From the NCBI GenBank assembly GCA_027489335.1, contig JAIXZX010000014.1, forward strand, positions 248,001 to 312,000: a stretch of 64,000 nucleotides of DNA. Reading direction: 5' to 3'. Every line of letters begins with the position of its first letter. The stretch's first letter is position 1. A program made the translations under genes and the position numbers. The stretch comes from Caulobacteraceae bacterium. GTDB lineage: Bacteria > Pseudomonadota > Alphaproteobacteria > Caulobacterales > Caulobacteraceae. Below are positions 20,372 through 28,779 of the stretch, piece by piece. The notes beneath the pieces are model-generated. The model did no database searches. It was not told the origin of the DNA and saw nothing but the letters and a program-made list of their open reading frames with translations.

Positions 20372-20457
20372 GCTGGCCTTATGGGGTCGCGGGGCGAGGG
20401 GTTCAAGCGGTTCGCGCCTCGGGCGAACCTTCGCAGGACCTCCCAAGGCCGCCGCGC

Positions 20458-20865
20458 CTAGTCCTCCAGCGGCATGCCGTAGAGCTCCAGCCGGTGGTCC
20501 ACCAGCCGGTAGCCGAGCTTGCGGGCGATGGCCTCCTGCAGGGCCTCGATCTCGGGATCGACGAACTCCACCACCTTGCCGGTCTTCATGTCGATGAGGT
20601 GATCGTGGTGGTGGTCGGTGGCCTCCTCGTAACGGGAACGGCCGTCGCGGAAGTCATGTCGGGCGATGATCCCGGCCTCTTCGAACAGACGCACAGTCCG
20701 ATAGACCGTGGCGATCGAGATGTGCGGATCAACCTGATGGGCGCGGCGATAGAGCTCTTCCACATCGGGGTGGTCGTCAGCGGCCGACAGCACGCGGGCG
20801 ATCACCCGGCGTTGCTCGGTCATGCGCATCCCTTTTTCGATGCAGAGATTTTCGATCCGATCCAC
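20458..20865 (-). CDS. fur: Ferric uptake regulator, Fur family
   Basis: 135 residues. A winged-helix N-terminal domain ([32 protein letters not shown]) is followed by a dimerisation/metal domain with HHHDHL at 85-90 and the later Glu/Asp ligands. There are no CxxC pairs, so no structural Cys-Zn site. An iron-sensing Fur is more likely than Zur or PerR, but that is inference. GTG start with a strong GAGGAGGA ribosome-binding site. It sits in the tsaB-rimI-fur-miaB run, 36 bases after rimI. Confidence 0.92.
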   Translation of the reverse strand: MDRIENLCIEKGMRMTEQRRVIARVLSAADDHPDVEELYRRAHQVDPHISIATVYRTVRLFEEAGIIARHDFRDGRSRYEEATDHHHDHLIDMKTGKVVEFVDPEIEALQEAIARKLGYRLVDHRLELYGMPLED

Positions 20866-20901
20866 GCCGGTCCTCCTCGTCGCTGAACCTAGAGAATAGG
20901 T

Positions 20902-21354
20902 TTAAGGGCGCTCGCTGTTAAGATCGAGCCTCATCAACAAGGCGTCGATCTGTCGGCCGCCGCGGTCGTAATAGTTCCGCCGGAGGCCCACCTGGACGAA
21001 GCCTGTGGCGCCATAGAGGGCGATGGCCCCGGGATTGTCCTCGCCCACCTCCAGCACCAGGCTCTGCGCGCCGCCTTGACGGGCGAGCCCCGCCGCCGCG
21101 GTCACCAGGGCCGAGCCGACGCCACGGCGGCGCGCGGCCGGCGCCACAGCCAGGGTCAGGATCTCGGCCTCGTCGAACAGGATGCGCGACATGACCATGC
21201 CCAGCGGCGCCTCGTCCTGCGCCATCACCGCATAGGCCCCGGCGCCGCCGATCAGGGCGGCGATGTCCTGGGCGCTCCAGGGCTTGTCGAAGGCCAGGGC
21301 GTGCAGGTCCGCCAGGGTCTGGGCGGCCTCGGGACCGGCAGGACAGAGCCTCAT
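20902..21354 (-). CDS. rimI: Ribosomal protein S18-alanine N-acetyltransferase (RimI-type GNAT)
   Basis: 150 residues with the full GNAT fold. The acetyl-CoA motif is VAPAARRRGVGSALV, followed by LVLEVGEDNPGAIALYGATG and the family ending RNYY. It acetylates the N-terminal Ala of S18 in E. coli. The four-base ATGA overlap with tsaB and the conserved tsaB-rimI pairing support the name. Confidence 0.92.
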   Translation of the reverse strand: MRLCPAGPEAAQTLADLHALAFDKPWSAQDIAALIGGAGAYAVMAQDEAPLGMVMSRILFDEAEILTLAVAPAARRRGVGSALVTAAAGLARQGGAQSLVLEVGEDNPGAIALYGATGFVQVGLRRNYYDRGGRQIDALLMRLDLNSERP

Positions 21355-22010
21355 GCCATGTCCGGCCCCGGCGCGCCGCCGGGCAGCCGGGCGTCGGGCG
21401 CCCGCAGATACAGGGGGCGCGGCGGTGACGGGCTGGTCTGCGCCGCCGCCAGCCGCGCCACGGCGGCCGGGTCACAGGCCGGGGCGGACACCAGGCGCGC
21501 GGCTGGCATCAGCTCGGCAAGCAAGGGCGCGCCGCTGCCCACCAGGACCGCCTGGCGACCCCCTGACAGCTCGGCCACCCGGGCCGCGGCGGTGGCCAGA
21601 TCCAGGGCGTCGGGGGCCATCAGGGCACGGCCGCCGGCGAAGGCCTGGAGGTAGATCTGGCCCCGGCGGGCGTCGATGGCGGCGAAGACCAGGTCGTCCC
21701 CCAGGGGTTCGGCCAGGGCCGCCAGGGTCCCGACCCCGACCACAGGACGCCCGAGCGCCGCGCCGAGGCCCTTGGCGAAGGCGAGCCCCACACGAAGGCC
21801 GGTGAATGAGCCAGGGCCAATGGTCACGCCGACGCGGTCGAGGTCGGCGAAGGCGAGGTTGGCCTCGGTCATCACCCGCTCGGCCAGGGGGGCGATCGCC
21901 TCCTGGTGGCCACGGCCCATGGGATGGCTCGCTTGGGCCAGCACGCGCCCGTCCTCGAGCACGGCGACCGAGCAGGCGTCCAGGCAGGTGTCGAGGCCAA
22001 GAATGATCAT
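21351..22010 (-). CDS. tsaB: tRNA threonylcarbamoyladenosine biosynthesis protein TsaB
   Basis: 219 residues; an inactive homologue of TsaD that scaffolds t6A37 synthesis on ANN-decoding tRNAs. The N-terminal ASKHA signature ILGLDTCLDACSVAV and the conserved GVTIGPGSFTGLRVGLAFAKG are present. It starts the tsaB-rimI overlap and lies 37 bases after the nfu gene. ATG start. Confidence 0.95.
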   Translation of the reverse strand: MIILGLDTCLDACSVAVLEDGRVLAQASHPMGRGHQEAIAPLAERVMTEANLAFADLDRVGVTIGPGSFTGLRVGLAFAKGLGAALGRPVVGVGTLAALAEPLGDDLVFAAIDARRGQIYLQAFAGGRALMAPDALDLATAAARVAELSGGRQAVLVGSGAPLLAELMPAARLVSAPACDPAAVARLAAAQTSPSPPRPLYLRAPDARLPGGAPGPDMA

Positions 22011-22047
22011 GGACGCCGCCTAACAGGCCGGCGGCTTTCCGGGAAGG

Positions 22048-22620
22048 CTAGAGGGTCTGCTCGACCCGGGTGACCTCGGGCACATAATGCTTGAGCATGT
22101 TCTCCACGCCCGACTTCAGGGTCGCCGTGGAAGAGGGGCAGCCGGCGCAGGCCCCCTTCATGTGCAGCCAGACCACGCCGGTGTCGGCCTCGAAGCGGGA
22201 GAAGACGATGTCGCCCCCGTCCTGGGCCACGGCCGGGCGGATCCGGCTGTCGAGCAGTTCCTTGATCTCAATGACGATCTGGGCGACCTCGCCCTCATAA
22301 ACCTCTTCCACATCGCCGCCCTGGGCGGCGGCTTCGCCGGTGAACAGGGGCCGGCCGGAGGTGAAGTGGTCCATGATGGCCGCCAGGATCGGCGCCTTCA
22401 GGTGCGGCCAGGCCGAATGAGGGTCCTTGCCCACGGTGACGAAGTCGGGGCCGAAGAACACCCGCTGCACGCCCTCGATGTCGAACAGGTCAGCGGCCAG
22501 GGGCGAGGCCTGGGCGGCCTCCATGTCGCGGAAATCATGGCTCCCCTCGCCGGCCACGTCGCGGCCGGGCAGGAATTTCAGGACCTCGGGGTTCGGCGTG
22601 GTTTCGGTCTGGATAAACAT
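22048..22620 (-). CDS. Nfu-type Fe-S cluster carrier
   Basis: 190 residues. An Nfu N-terminal domain (IQTETTPNPEVLKFLPG, about 1-90) is joined to a NifU-like C-terminal domain (about 110-185) with the cluster-binding pair in GACAGCPSS. It would carry a 4Fe-4S cluster from the assembly scaffold to client enzymes; MiaB, downstream on the same strand, is a plausible client. The open frame extends 51 codons upstream into a dispersed repeat; I use the ATG at 22620, where homologues start. Confidence 0.93.
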   Translation of the reverse strand: MFIQTETTPNPEVLKFLPGRDVAGEGSHDFRDMEAAQASPLAADLFDIEGVQRVFFGPDFVTVGKDPHSAWPHLKAPILAAIMDHFTSGRPLFTGEAAAQGGDVEEVYEGEVAQIVIEIKELLDSRIRPAVAQDGGDIVFSRFEADTGVVWLHMKGACAGCPSSTATLKSGVENMLKHYVPEVTRVEQTL

Positions 22621-22692
22621 GGCCCAGATGTGGCCTCTGCCGGCCGCCGACGCAAGACCCCTGGCGCAGCTCAGGTATGGGGTTCGAGCGGC

Positions 22693-22808
22693 CGTCCTCG
22701 TCCTTCGAGGCCCTGCTGACGCAGGGCGCCTCAGGATGAGGACGGAATGCGAGGCGCCACTCACCTTCCTCATCCTGAGGTGCGAGCGACAGCGAGCCTC
22801 GAAGGATG
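22693..22808. repeat. Dispersed palindromic repeat, family A, copy 1
   Basis: About 116 bases forming a large imperfect inverted repeat. The left half has TCCTTCGAGGC, a variable tip, then GCCTCAGGATGAGG; the right half is CCTCATCCTGAGGTGCGAGC and then GAGCCTCGAAGGA. Copies at 28112, 30052 and 37201 share the arms but differ in the hairpin tips. It lies between the universal stress protein gene and the nfu gene. Confidence 0.85.
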
Positions 22809-22817
22809 CAAGGCCCC

Positions 22818-23291
22818 TCAGGCCAGGTCGGCGATCTCTTCGTCCGTCAGTTCGCCGGGCACCACGGTCACTGGCAGGTTGCGGCCGCCCCAGCGGATGC
22901 CCTCCTTGGCGATGGAGGACACCAGGGGGCCGGGGCCTCGGCCGTGGGGCGCAGCGCCGAGAACCAGGATCTTGATGTCGGGATCCTCGGCGATGACGCT
23001 ACGCAGGGCCTGACGGGCGCTCTCGGCGTTTACGATGATGAACTCCGGCGCAGCCCCGGTCTCGGCGATGACGAACTCGGCCATCTTCTGCAGGAAGGCT
23101 TCGGCCTCGGCTCTCGCCTGACGCTCGATCTCCTCGCGGACCCCGGACCAGTGCTCGAACACCGCCGGCTCGATCACCCGCAGCATGGCCAGATGGCCGC
23201 CGGTGGAGCGGGCGCGCCGACAGGCGAACCGCAGGGCGGTCTGGAACTCCGGCGTGTCGTCGGCGATGACGAGGAACTTGCGCTGGCTCAT
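22818..23291 (-). CDS. Universal stress protein, UspA family
   Basis: 157 residues, single Usp domain. The N-terminus KFLVIADDTPEF is the first beta-strand with the Asp, and ILVLGAAPHGRGPGPLVSS is the glycine-rich nucleotide-binding loop G-x2-G-x9-G(S/T) in a slightly altered form. ATP binding is possible. It has its own spacing from trpS (55 bases) and from the repeat downstream. ATG start. Confidence 0.88.
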   Translation of the reverse strand: MSQRKFLVIADDTPEFQTALRFACRRARSTGGHLAMLRVIEPAVFEHWSGVREEIERQARAEAEAFLQKMAEFVIAETGAAPEFIIVNAESARQALRSVIAEDPDIKILVLGAAPHGRGPGPLVSSIAKEGIRWGGRNLPVTVVPGELTDEEIADLA

Positions 23292-23346
23292 GGGGCGACG
23301 TTGGCCCGGCGGCGGGTTTTGGGCAAGAGGGCCAAAGGTCAGGGCC

Positions 23347-24381
23347 TCAGGCGCCCCAGAACCCGACCTTGGCCCGCACCTCCGCCAGGGTCGGGGCCGC
23401 CGCCGCCCGGGCCCGCGCCGCGCCCTTGGCCAGGACCGCGTCGATCTCGCCGGGATCGGCCATCAGTCGGCGCATCTCTGCGCCCACGGGCCCCAGCTTC
23501 GCCACCGCCAGATCGACCAGCTTCGGCTTGAATGCTCCAAAGCCCTGGCCGGCGAACTCCGACAGCACCTCGGCCGAGGTGCGGCCATCCAGCGCCGCAT
23601 AGATGCCGATCAGGTTCTCCGCCTCCGGCCGGCCCTTCAGCTCGTCGAGGGTTTCGGGCAGGGGCTCGGGGTCGGTCTTGGCCTTGCGGACCTTCTGGGC
23701 GATGGCGTCCTCGTCATCCAGCAGGTTCAGCCGCGAATTGTCCGACGGGTCGGACTTGGACATCTTCGCGCTCCCGTCGCGCAGGGACATGATCCGCGAG
23801 CCGGGTCCCTGGGTCAGGGCCTCAGGCAGGGGGAAGAAGTCCGGCGCGTCGAAGTCGTGGTTGAACTTGGCGGCGATGTCGCGGGTCAGCTCCAGGTGCT
23901 GGCGCTGGTCGTCGCCCACCGGCACGTGGGTGGCCTTGTAGAGCAGGATGTCGGCGGCCTGCAGCACCGGGTAGGTGTAGAGGCCGACGCTGGAGCGCTC
24001 CTTGTGCTTGCCGGATTTCTCCTTGAACTGGGTCATCCGGTCGAGCCAGCCGACCCGGGCCACGCAGTTGAAGATCCAGCCGAGCTCGGCGTGCGCGGGC
24101 ACGGCCGACTGCGGGAAGATGGTCGCCTTTTCAGGGTCGAGGCCTGAGGCCAGATAGGCCGCGGTGATCTCGCGCACCTGGTTCGCCAGCAGGGCGGGGT
24201 CCTGCCAGACGGTGATGGCGTGCAGGTCAGCGACGAAGATGAAGGTCTCCATCTCATGCTGCAGGCGGGCGAACTTCACGAGCGCGCCCAGATAGTTGCC
24301 CAGATGCAGGGCGCCGGACGGCTGGACGCCGGAGAGCACGCGCTTGGGGCCGCTATAGGCGGGGGGGGCTTGATCGGTCAT
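23347..24381 (-). CDS. trpS: Tryptophanyl-tRNA synthetase
   Basis: 344 residues, class I synthetase of normal length. The HIGH-type motif is in [13 protein letters not shown] and the KMSKS motif in [12 protein letters not shown]. It charges tRNA-Trp. ATG start, with a run of eight C residues in codons 6-8. In other alphaproteobacteria trpS lies near murJ and a universal stress gene, as here. Confidence 0.97.
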   Translation of the reverse strand: MTDQAPPAYSGPKRVLSGVQPSGALHLGNYLGALVKFARLQHEMETFIFVADLHAITVWQDPALLANQVREITAAYLASGLDPEKATIFPQSAVPAHAELGWIFNCVARVGWLDRMTQFKEKSGKHKERSSVGLYTYPVLQAADILLYKATHVPVGDDQRQHLELTRDIAAKFNHDFDAPDFFPLPEALTQGPGSRIMSLRDGSAKMSKSDPSDNSRLNLLDDEDAIAQKVRKAKTDPEPLPETLDELKGRPEAENLIGIYAALDGRTSAEVLSEFAGQGFGAFKPKLVDLAVAKLGPVGAEMRRLMADPGEIDAVLAKGAARARAAAAPTLAEVRAKVGFWGA

Positions 24382-24595
24382 GGGTCAGGCTTTGACTTCG
24401 AGCGGAGTTTGAAGGCGCGCGCCCCGGGGACGCGCAGAGGCTTGCCGCCCCTAGCAGGGGGCGTTCAGGACGCGCGGCGCCATCGCCAGGAGTTCCGAGC
24501 CGGAAAAGCCATGCCGATGCGCATAGTCGGGCCAGGGTCCGGTGGCAAGCCTGGAAGCCGGGCGCCGACCTGAGCGGTCCGCGCCGCCTCCTCCG

Positions 24596-24683
24596 CCGTC
24601 ACCCTCGGGCTTGACCCGAGGGCCCATGCACACAGCCCTTCTCCGGTGTTCAGGGATGGTCGGGTCAAGCCCGACCATGACGG
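24596..24683. repeat. Dispersed palindromic repeat, family B, copy 1
   Basis: Two stem-loops, CCCTCGGGCTTGACCCGAGGG and then TGGTCGGGTCAAGCCCGACCA, joined by about 30 bases and bounded by CCGTCA and TGACGG. It is in the opposite orientation to copies 2 and 3. The rest of the 339-base spacer between trpS and murJ (24382-24720) shows no gene or clear promoter. Confidence 0.85.
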
Positions 24684-24720
24684 AGCGACGGGTGACGCAG
24701 GCAGAAGACTGCGCAGGCCC

Positions 24721-26382
24721 CTAGCCCAGATCCCCGGGCGTGGCCGGCGTCCCGCTGCGGCGGGTCATGGCGGCCCGCAGCTCCGCGCGGGTGACGCCGC
24801 CGAAGACCAGGACCAGGACGCCATAGAGGGCCATGCCCCCCACCGACAGGACCACGACCCCGATCTCCTTGGCGCCCAGCAGCGGCAGGCCAAGGGCTGC
24901 GATCGGCGCCTCGAAGGCTGCGCGGTTGAAGGCGACGAAGGCCAGAAGCCCGCCCATGACCAGGCTGGCCAGGCTGACGCGGATAATCTTGGAGATCACG
25001 GCGGGAGAGGGCCGGTAGTCCCCCCGCCGCCAGAGCGCCACGAGCATCTGGATGACCGCGATCCAGGCCGCGAGGCTGGTGGCCATGGCGATGCCCGGCA
25101 CGCCCACCACGAAGAACAGGGCCACCCCGGCGACGATGTTCACCGCCACCGAGATCAGAGCAAAGCGCATGGGGGTGCGGGTGTCCTCCCGGGCGAAGAA
25201 GGCCGGTTGCAGGATGCGCTGCAGGACGAAGGCCGGCGTGCCCCAGCCATAGTGGAACAGAAGGGCGCCGGCGGCGGCCGCGTCGGCGAAGACGAAGGCG
25301 CCGCGGGTGAACAGGCCATCGATCAGATAGACCGGCATGGCCATCAGGGCAGCCGCCGCCGGCAGGCTGAGCGCCAGGCCGAAGACCAGGCCCTGGTCCA
25401 TTACCAGCTTGGCGTCGGCGGCGTCTCCCCGCCGCAGGGACTGGGACAGTCGCGGCAGCAGCGCGATGCCGATGGCCACCCCCACCAGGCTCATGGGCAG
25501 CTGATAGAGACGGTCGGCCACGTTCAGCCAGACCCGGGCGCCGGAGACCTGGGAGGCCAGGATGCCGGAGACGAAGATGTTGATCTGGGTGGCGCTGTTG
25601 GCGATGGCCGCCGGCACGGCCCGGCGCACCAGCTCCTTCATGTCCGGCGTCAGCCGGGGCCTGACCAGCCGCACCCGTGCGCCGGCCCGGCGGGCGGCCC
25701 AGATGACCAGGGCGGCCTGGCCGACGCCGGCGACGCCGACGCCGATGGAGGCGGCGTAGGCCGCGGTGATGGCGTCCCGCTGGGGCCAGACCACCGCCAG
25801 CATGACCACGTTCAGAACGGTGGGATAGAAGCCCGAGACAATGAAGCGCCCGTGGGCGTTCAGCACGCCGGAGAACAGGGCCGCAATCGCCATGCAGGGC
25901 AGGTAGGGCATGGTGATCTGGGTCAGGATCACCGCCAGCCGGAATTTGTCGGGCTCGTCCACATAGCCGGGATTGATGACGTACATCAGCCAGGGCATGG
26001 CCGCCTGGGCCGCGAGCGTCAGGGCCACCGTCACCACCGCCAGGCCGGCGGCGGCGTCGGCGGCGTACTGGTTGGCCACGGCCTCGCCCTCGCCCTCCAG
26101 CCGCTTGGCGTAGCCGGGCACGAAGGCCGCAGCAAAGGCGCCCTCGGCGAAGATCCGCCGGAACAGGTTGGGGAAGGCCAGCGCCGTATAATAGGCGTCT
26201 GCGGCGATGGTCAGGCTGGCCCCCAGCCTTGCCGTCACCACCAGGTCGCGCACCAGGCCCAGCACCCGGCTGAACAGGGTCAGGGCCGAAAAGATGATCG
26301 AGGAGCGCAGCATCCCGTTCCGACGCGGCGGGGCGCCGGCGGGGGGCGGTGGAGGGGTGACGGGCTCGCTCGGGGTGCTCAC
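24721..26382 (-). CDS. murJ: Lipid II flippase MurJ
   Basis: About 553 residues with 14 predicted membrane helices; moves lipid II to the periplasmic face for peptidoglycan synthesis. MVF-family stretches are clear: FSRVLGLVRDLVVTARLG, ADAYYTALAFPNLFRRIFAE (first cavity Arg/Asp) and YQLPMSLVGVAIGIALLPRL. The start is uncertain. I choose the GTG at 26382, with GAGG seven bases upstream; a TTG at 26418 has no Shine-Dalgarno, and an ATG at 26313 would remove the Pro-rich N-terminal tail. Confidence 0.95.
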   Translation of the reverse strand: MSTPSEPVTPPPPPAGAPPRRNGMLRSSIIFSALTLFSRVLGLVRDLVVTARLGASLTIAADAYYTALAFPNLFRRIFAEGAFAAAFVPGYAKRLEGEGEAVANQYAADAAAGLAVVTVALTLAAQAAMPWLMYVINPGYVDEPDKFRLAVILTQITMPYLPCMAIAALFSGVLNAHGRFIVSGFYPTVLNVVMLAVVWPQRDAITAAYAASIGVGVAGVGQAALVIWAARRAGARVRLVRPRLTPDMKELVRRAVPAAIANSATQINIFVSGILASQVSGARVWLNVADRLYQLPMSLVGVAIGIALLPRLSQSLRRGDAADAKLVMDQGLVFGLALSLPAAAALMAMPVYLIDGLFTRGAFVFADAAAAGALLFHYGWGTPAFVLQRILQPAFFAREDTRTPMRFALISVAVNIVAGVALFFVVGVPGIAMATSLAAWIAVIQMLVALWRRGDYRPSPAVISKIIRVSLASLVMGGLLAFVAFNRAAFEAPIAALGLPLLGAKEIGVVVLSVGGMALYGVLVLVFGGVTRAELRAAMTRRSGTPATPGDLG

Positions 26383-26427
26383 CTTCCGGCCTCTGGAGCC
26401 TGGCGGCGGCGCGGTCAAGGCGCCGAG

Positions 26428-28059
26428 TTAGCCGGCCTTCTGCACGCAGAGCCAACGGCTTCGGTGGAAGTTGGCGATATTGTCCACCCAGCCGCTCACC
26501 CTGGGGTTCACCAGGGCCTTGTTGACCACGAAAAGGACCGGGATCAGGGCGTCCTCCGCCAGCATCAGGGCCTCGGCCCGGGCGAGGATGGCGGCGCGGG
26601 CCTCCAGGTCCGGCTCGGCGGCGGCCTGGGCCAGCAGGGCGTCATAGGCGGGGTTGGCGTAATCCCCATAGTTCTGCGCGCCGGTCTGCGAATCCAGCAG
26701 CTCCAGGAAGGTCAGGGGATCGTTGTAGTCGGCGTACCAGCTCATGGCGCCGATCTCGAAGTCTCGCATTCGATAGGCGGCGAACGCGATCTGGCCCTCG
26801 TTCTGCACCAGGGCGACCTTGACGCCGATGGCCTGCCAGTCGGCCTGGATGGCCTGCATCATCAAGGTGGTGTCGGGCGTGTTGCCGGTCTTGATCTCGA
26901 TCTCCAGAGGGCGGTTCGGGCCATAGCCAGCCTCGGCCAGCAGCTGGCGGGCCAGAGCCTGGCGGTCTTCGAAGCTCAGGCCTGCGAAGCTGGTCTGGGG
27001 GCCGTCTTCCACATAGTTGGCCGTGCCGGGCGGCACGAAGGCGTAGGCCGGGACCTGGCCCGCACGCAGCAGCTTGTCGGTGATGAAGTCGCGGTCGATG
27101 GCCGCCGACAGGGCCTTGCGCACCCGGGGGTCGCGGAAGGCGGCCACGGTGCGGGTGTTGAACGACAGGTAGGAGGTGGCCAGCGAGATATGGGTCCGGG
27201 CATAGCCGGGCATGGTCTCGTTGATTTTCGAGAGCCGGTTCGACTGGAAACCGGTGTTGATGTCCAGCTCCCCGGCCGCCACCCGCCGCTCAGCGGTCAC
27301 CGCATCGGGGGTGGGATAGTAGCGGATGGTGTCGACGCAGACCTGATCAGCCTCCCAGAAGTGAGGGTTCTTCTTGACCTCGATGTATTCCCCCAGACGC
27401 CAGGAGACGAGCTGATAGGGCCCGCTGCTGACATAGTTCCCAGGCTGCACCCAGTCATCGCCCAGGGGCTCGACCACGTGGCGGGGCACGGGGAAAAAGG
27501 ACAGGTGCTTGAGCAGTTCCGGCAGGTAGGGCGCGGGATGCTCAAGGGTCAGTTCCAGGGTGCGGGGGTCGATGGCCCGGGCGCCGAGGGCTTCAGGCGG
27601 CGCCTCGCCGGCGTTCACCGCCGCGCCGTTCTTCAGCAGGAAGACCAGGTAGGCGTAGATCGAGGCGGTCTCGGGTTTCAGGATCCGGCGATAGGCGTAG
27701 ACGAAGTCCTCGGCCGTGATCGGGGCGCCGTCCGACCACTTGGCCTCGCGCAGGTGGAAGGTCCAGATGAGCCCATCGGGCGTGGTCTCCCACCGCTCGG
27801 CGAGCGCCGGGATCGGGGTTCCATCCGGCGCGTCGGTGGTCAGGCCGACATTGAGGTCGCCGATCACCTGGAACTCGTCGATCAGGTTGCTCTGCTGGGG
27901 ATCCAGCGTCGCCGGCTCGGTATTGTTGCCGAACTCCAGGCAGGTCTCGCCCTGCGCGCAAGGCGGCCGGCTCGGCCCCTCCTGACAGGCGGCGAGGGCC
28001 AGGACGGCGAGCAGGGGCGCGATCAGGCGCAGCAGGGACAAGGGGCGACTCCGAAACAT
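26428..28059 (-). CDS. Peptide ABC transporter substrate-binding lipoprotein (OppA type)
   Basis: 543 residues. A lipoprotein signal peptide ends in LALAAC (lipid-modified Cys25). The SBP_bac_5 fold follows with FGNNTEPATLDPQ near the N-terminus, the family motif region WSDGAPITAEDFVYAYRRIL and a C-terminal LFVVNKALVNPRVSGW. It would bind oligopeptides in the periplasm. No permease or ATPase gene lies next to it, so it is an orphan that either serves a transporter encoded elsewhere or has another role such as peptidoglycan-peptide recycling. It lies 45 bases upstream of murJ. Confidence 0.9.
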   Translation of the reverse strand: MFRSRPLSLLRLIAPLLAVLALAACQEGPSRPPCAQGETCLEFGNNTEPATLDPQQSNLIDEFQVIGDLNVGLTTDAPDGTPIPALAERWETTPDGLIWTFHLREAKWSDGAPITAEDFVYAYRRILKPETASIYAYLVFLLKNGAAVNAGEAPPEALGARAIDPRTLELTLEHPAPYLPELLKHLSFFPVPRHVVEPLGDDWVQPGNYVSSGPYQLVSWRLGEYIEVKKNPHFWEADQVCVDTIRYYPTPDAVTAERRVAAGELDINTGFQSNRLSKINETMPGYARTHISLATSYLSFNTRTVAAFRDPRVRKALSAAIDRDFITDKLLRAGQVPAYAFVPPGTANYVEDGPQTSFAGLSFEDRQALARQLLAEAGYGPNRPLEIEIKTGNTPDTTLMMQAIQADWQAIGVKVALVQNEGQIAFAAYRMRDFEIGAMSWYADYNDPLTFLELLDSQTGAQNYGDYANPAYDALLAQAAAEPDLEARAAILARAEALMLAEDALIPVLFVVNKALVNPRVSGWVDNIANFHRSRWLCVQKAG

Positions 28060-28111
28060 CGAGGGTCATAAGCGCACGGGCGGCTTGGCCATGTCGAGGG
28101 GAGGCGCCTTG

Positions 28112-28228
28112 CGTCCTTCGAGCCTCGCTAAGCTCGCACCTCAGGATGAGGAGGGCAGGGGTAGGTTCAGGCGTCTCACTCCGACCTCATCCTGAGGCGC
28201 CCTGCGAAAGCAGGGCCTCGAAGGACGA
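28112..28228. repeat. Dispersed palindromic repeat, family A, copy 2
   Basis: Arms CGTCCTTCGAGCCTCGCTAAGC ... CCTCAGGATGAGGAGG and CCTCATCCTGAGGCGC ... GGGCCTCGAAGGACGAGG. The tip sequences differ from the other copies. It is followed after 30 bases by a family B element in the same 298-base spacer (28060-28357), which contains nothing else I can name. Confidence 0.85.
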
Positions 28229-28258
28229 GGGCGGTCGCACCTCGCGCCCCCCCCAACC

Positions 28259-28345
28259 GTCATGGTCGGGCTTGACCCGACCATCCATGAACACAGGGCT
28301 GACCTCAGTGCGCATGGGCCCTCGGATCAAGTCCGAGGGCGACGG
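28259..28345. repeat. Dispersed palindromic repeat, family B, copy 2
   Basis: Stem-loop TGGTCGGGCTTGACCCGACCA, about 30 variable bases, then CCCTCGGATCAAGTCCGAGGG and GACGG. Same orientation as copy 3 at 62752, inverted relative to copy 1 at 24596. Confidence 0.85.
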
Positions 28346-28357
28346 AAATGGAGGCGC

Positions 28358-28774
28358 CTAGACCGGGCTGAACACCGGCACTGGCGGCCCGTTCTCGGTC
28401 TCCTGGAACTTCACCTTCACCTTCTGGCCGATGGCGAGCTGGTCGAAGTCGCAGTCCACGAAGTTGGTCAGGACGGCCGGGCCTTCGTTCAGGGTCACAT
28501 AGCCGATGGCGTAGGGGCCGGTCGGCGAGCGGCGCATGACGGAGTAGGTGTAGATCACCCCTTCGCCGGGGCTCTCCTCCCAGACCGTGTCGTCGGAGAA
28601 GCAGATCGGGCACAGGCCACGGGGGTACCAGTGGGCCTTGCCGCAGCCGTTGCACCGCTTGATCAGAAAGCGGCCTTCGGCGGCCGCGTCCCAGAACGGC
28701 TTGGACTCGATGGTCACCGGCGGAGCCGGGATCTTGCGGGCCTGAGCCTCAGGCGCGGTTTTGGTGTCGCTCAT
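28358..28774 (-). CDS. Zn-ribbon/OB-fold (DUF35) acyl-CoA-associated protein
   Basis: 138 residues. An N-terminal rubredoxin-like zinc ribbon (CNGCGKAHWYPRGLCPIC, four Cys) is followed by an OB-fold that probably binds acyl-CoA. Proteins of this family form complexes with thiolase-like or hydratase partners, for example in steroid side-chain degradation. The partner is presumably the thiolase encoded five bases upstream. The ATG at 28774 has a purine-rich stretch (GGGAGTAGGTCCC) before it; a frame extension 30 codons upstream lies inside the thiolase gene. Confidence 0.9.
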   Translation of the reverse strand: MSDTKTAPEAQARKIPAPPVTIESKPFWDAAAEGRFLIKRCNGCGKAHWYPRGLCPICFSDDTVWEESPGEGVIYTYSVMRRSPTGPYAIGYVTLNEGPAVLTNFVDCDFDQLAIGQKVKVKFQETENGPPVPVFSPV

Positions 28775-28779
28775 GGGAC

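Noticed and set aside
24646..28071. Very long open frame on the plus strand opposite murJ and the peptide-binding lipoprotein
   Set aside because: Its translation is low-complexity (Gly, Gln, His, Arg) with no domain, and the minus-strand genes are unambiguous. It is a shadow produced by high G+C third positions.
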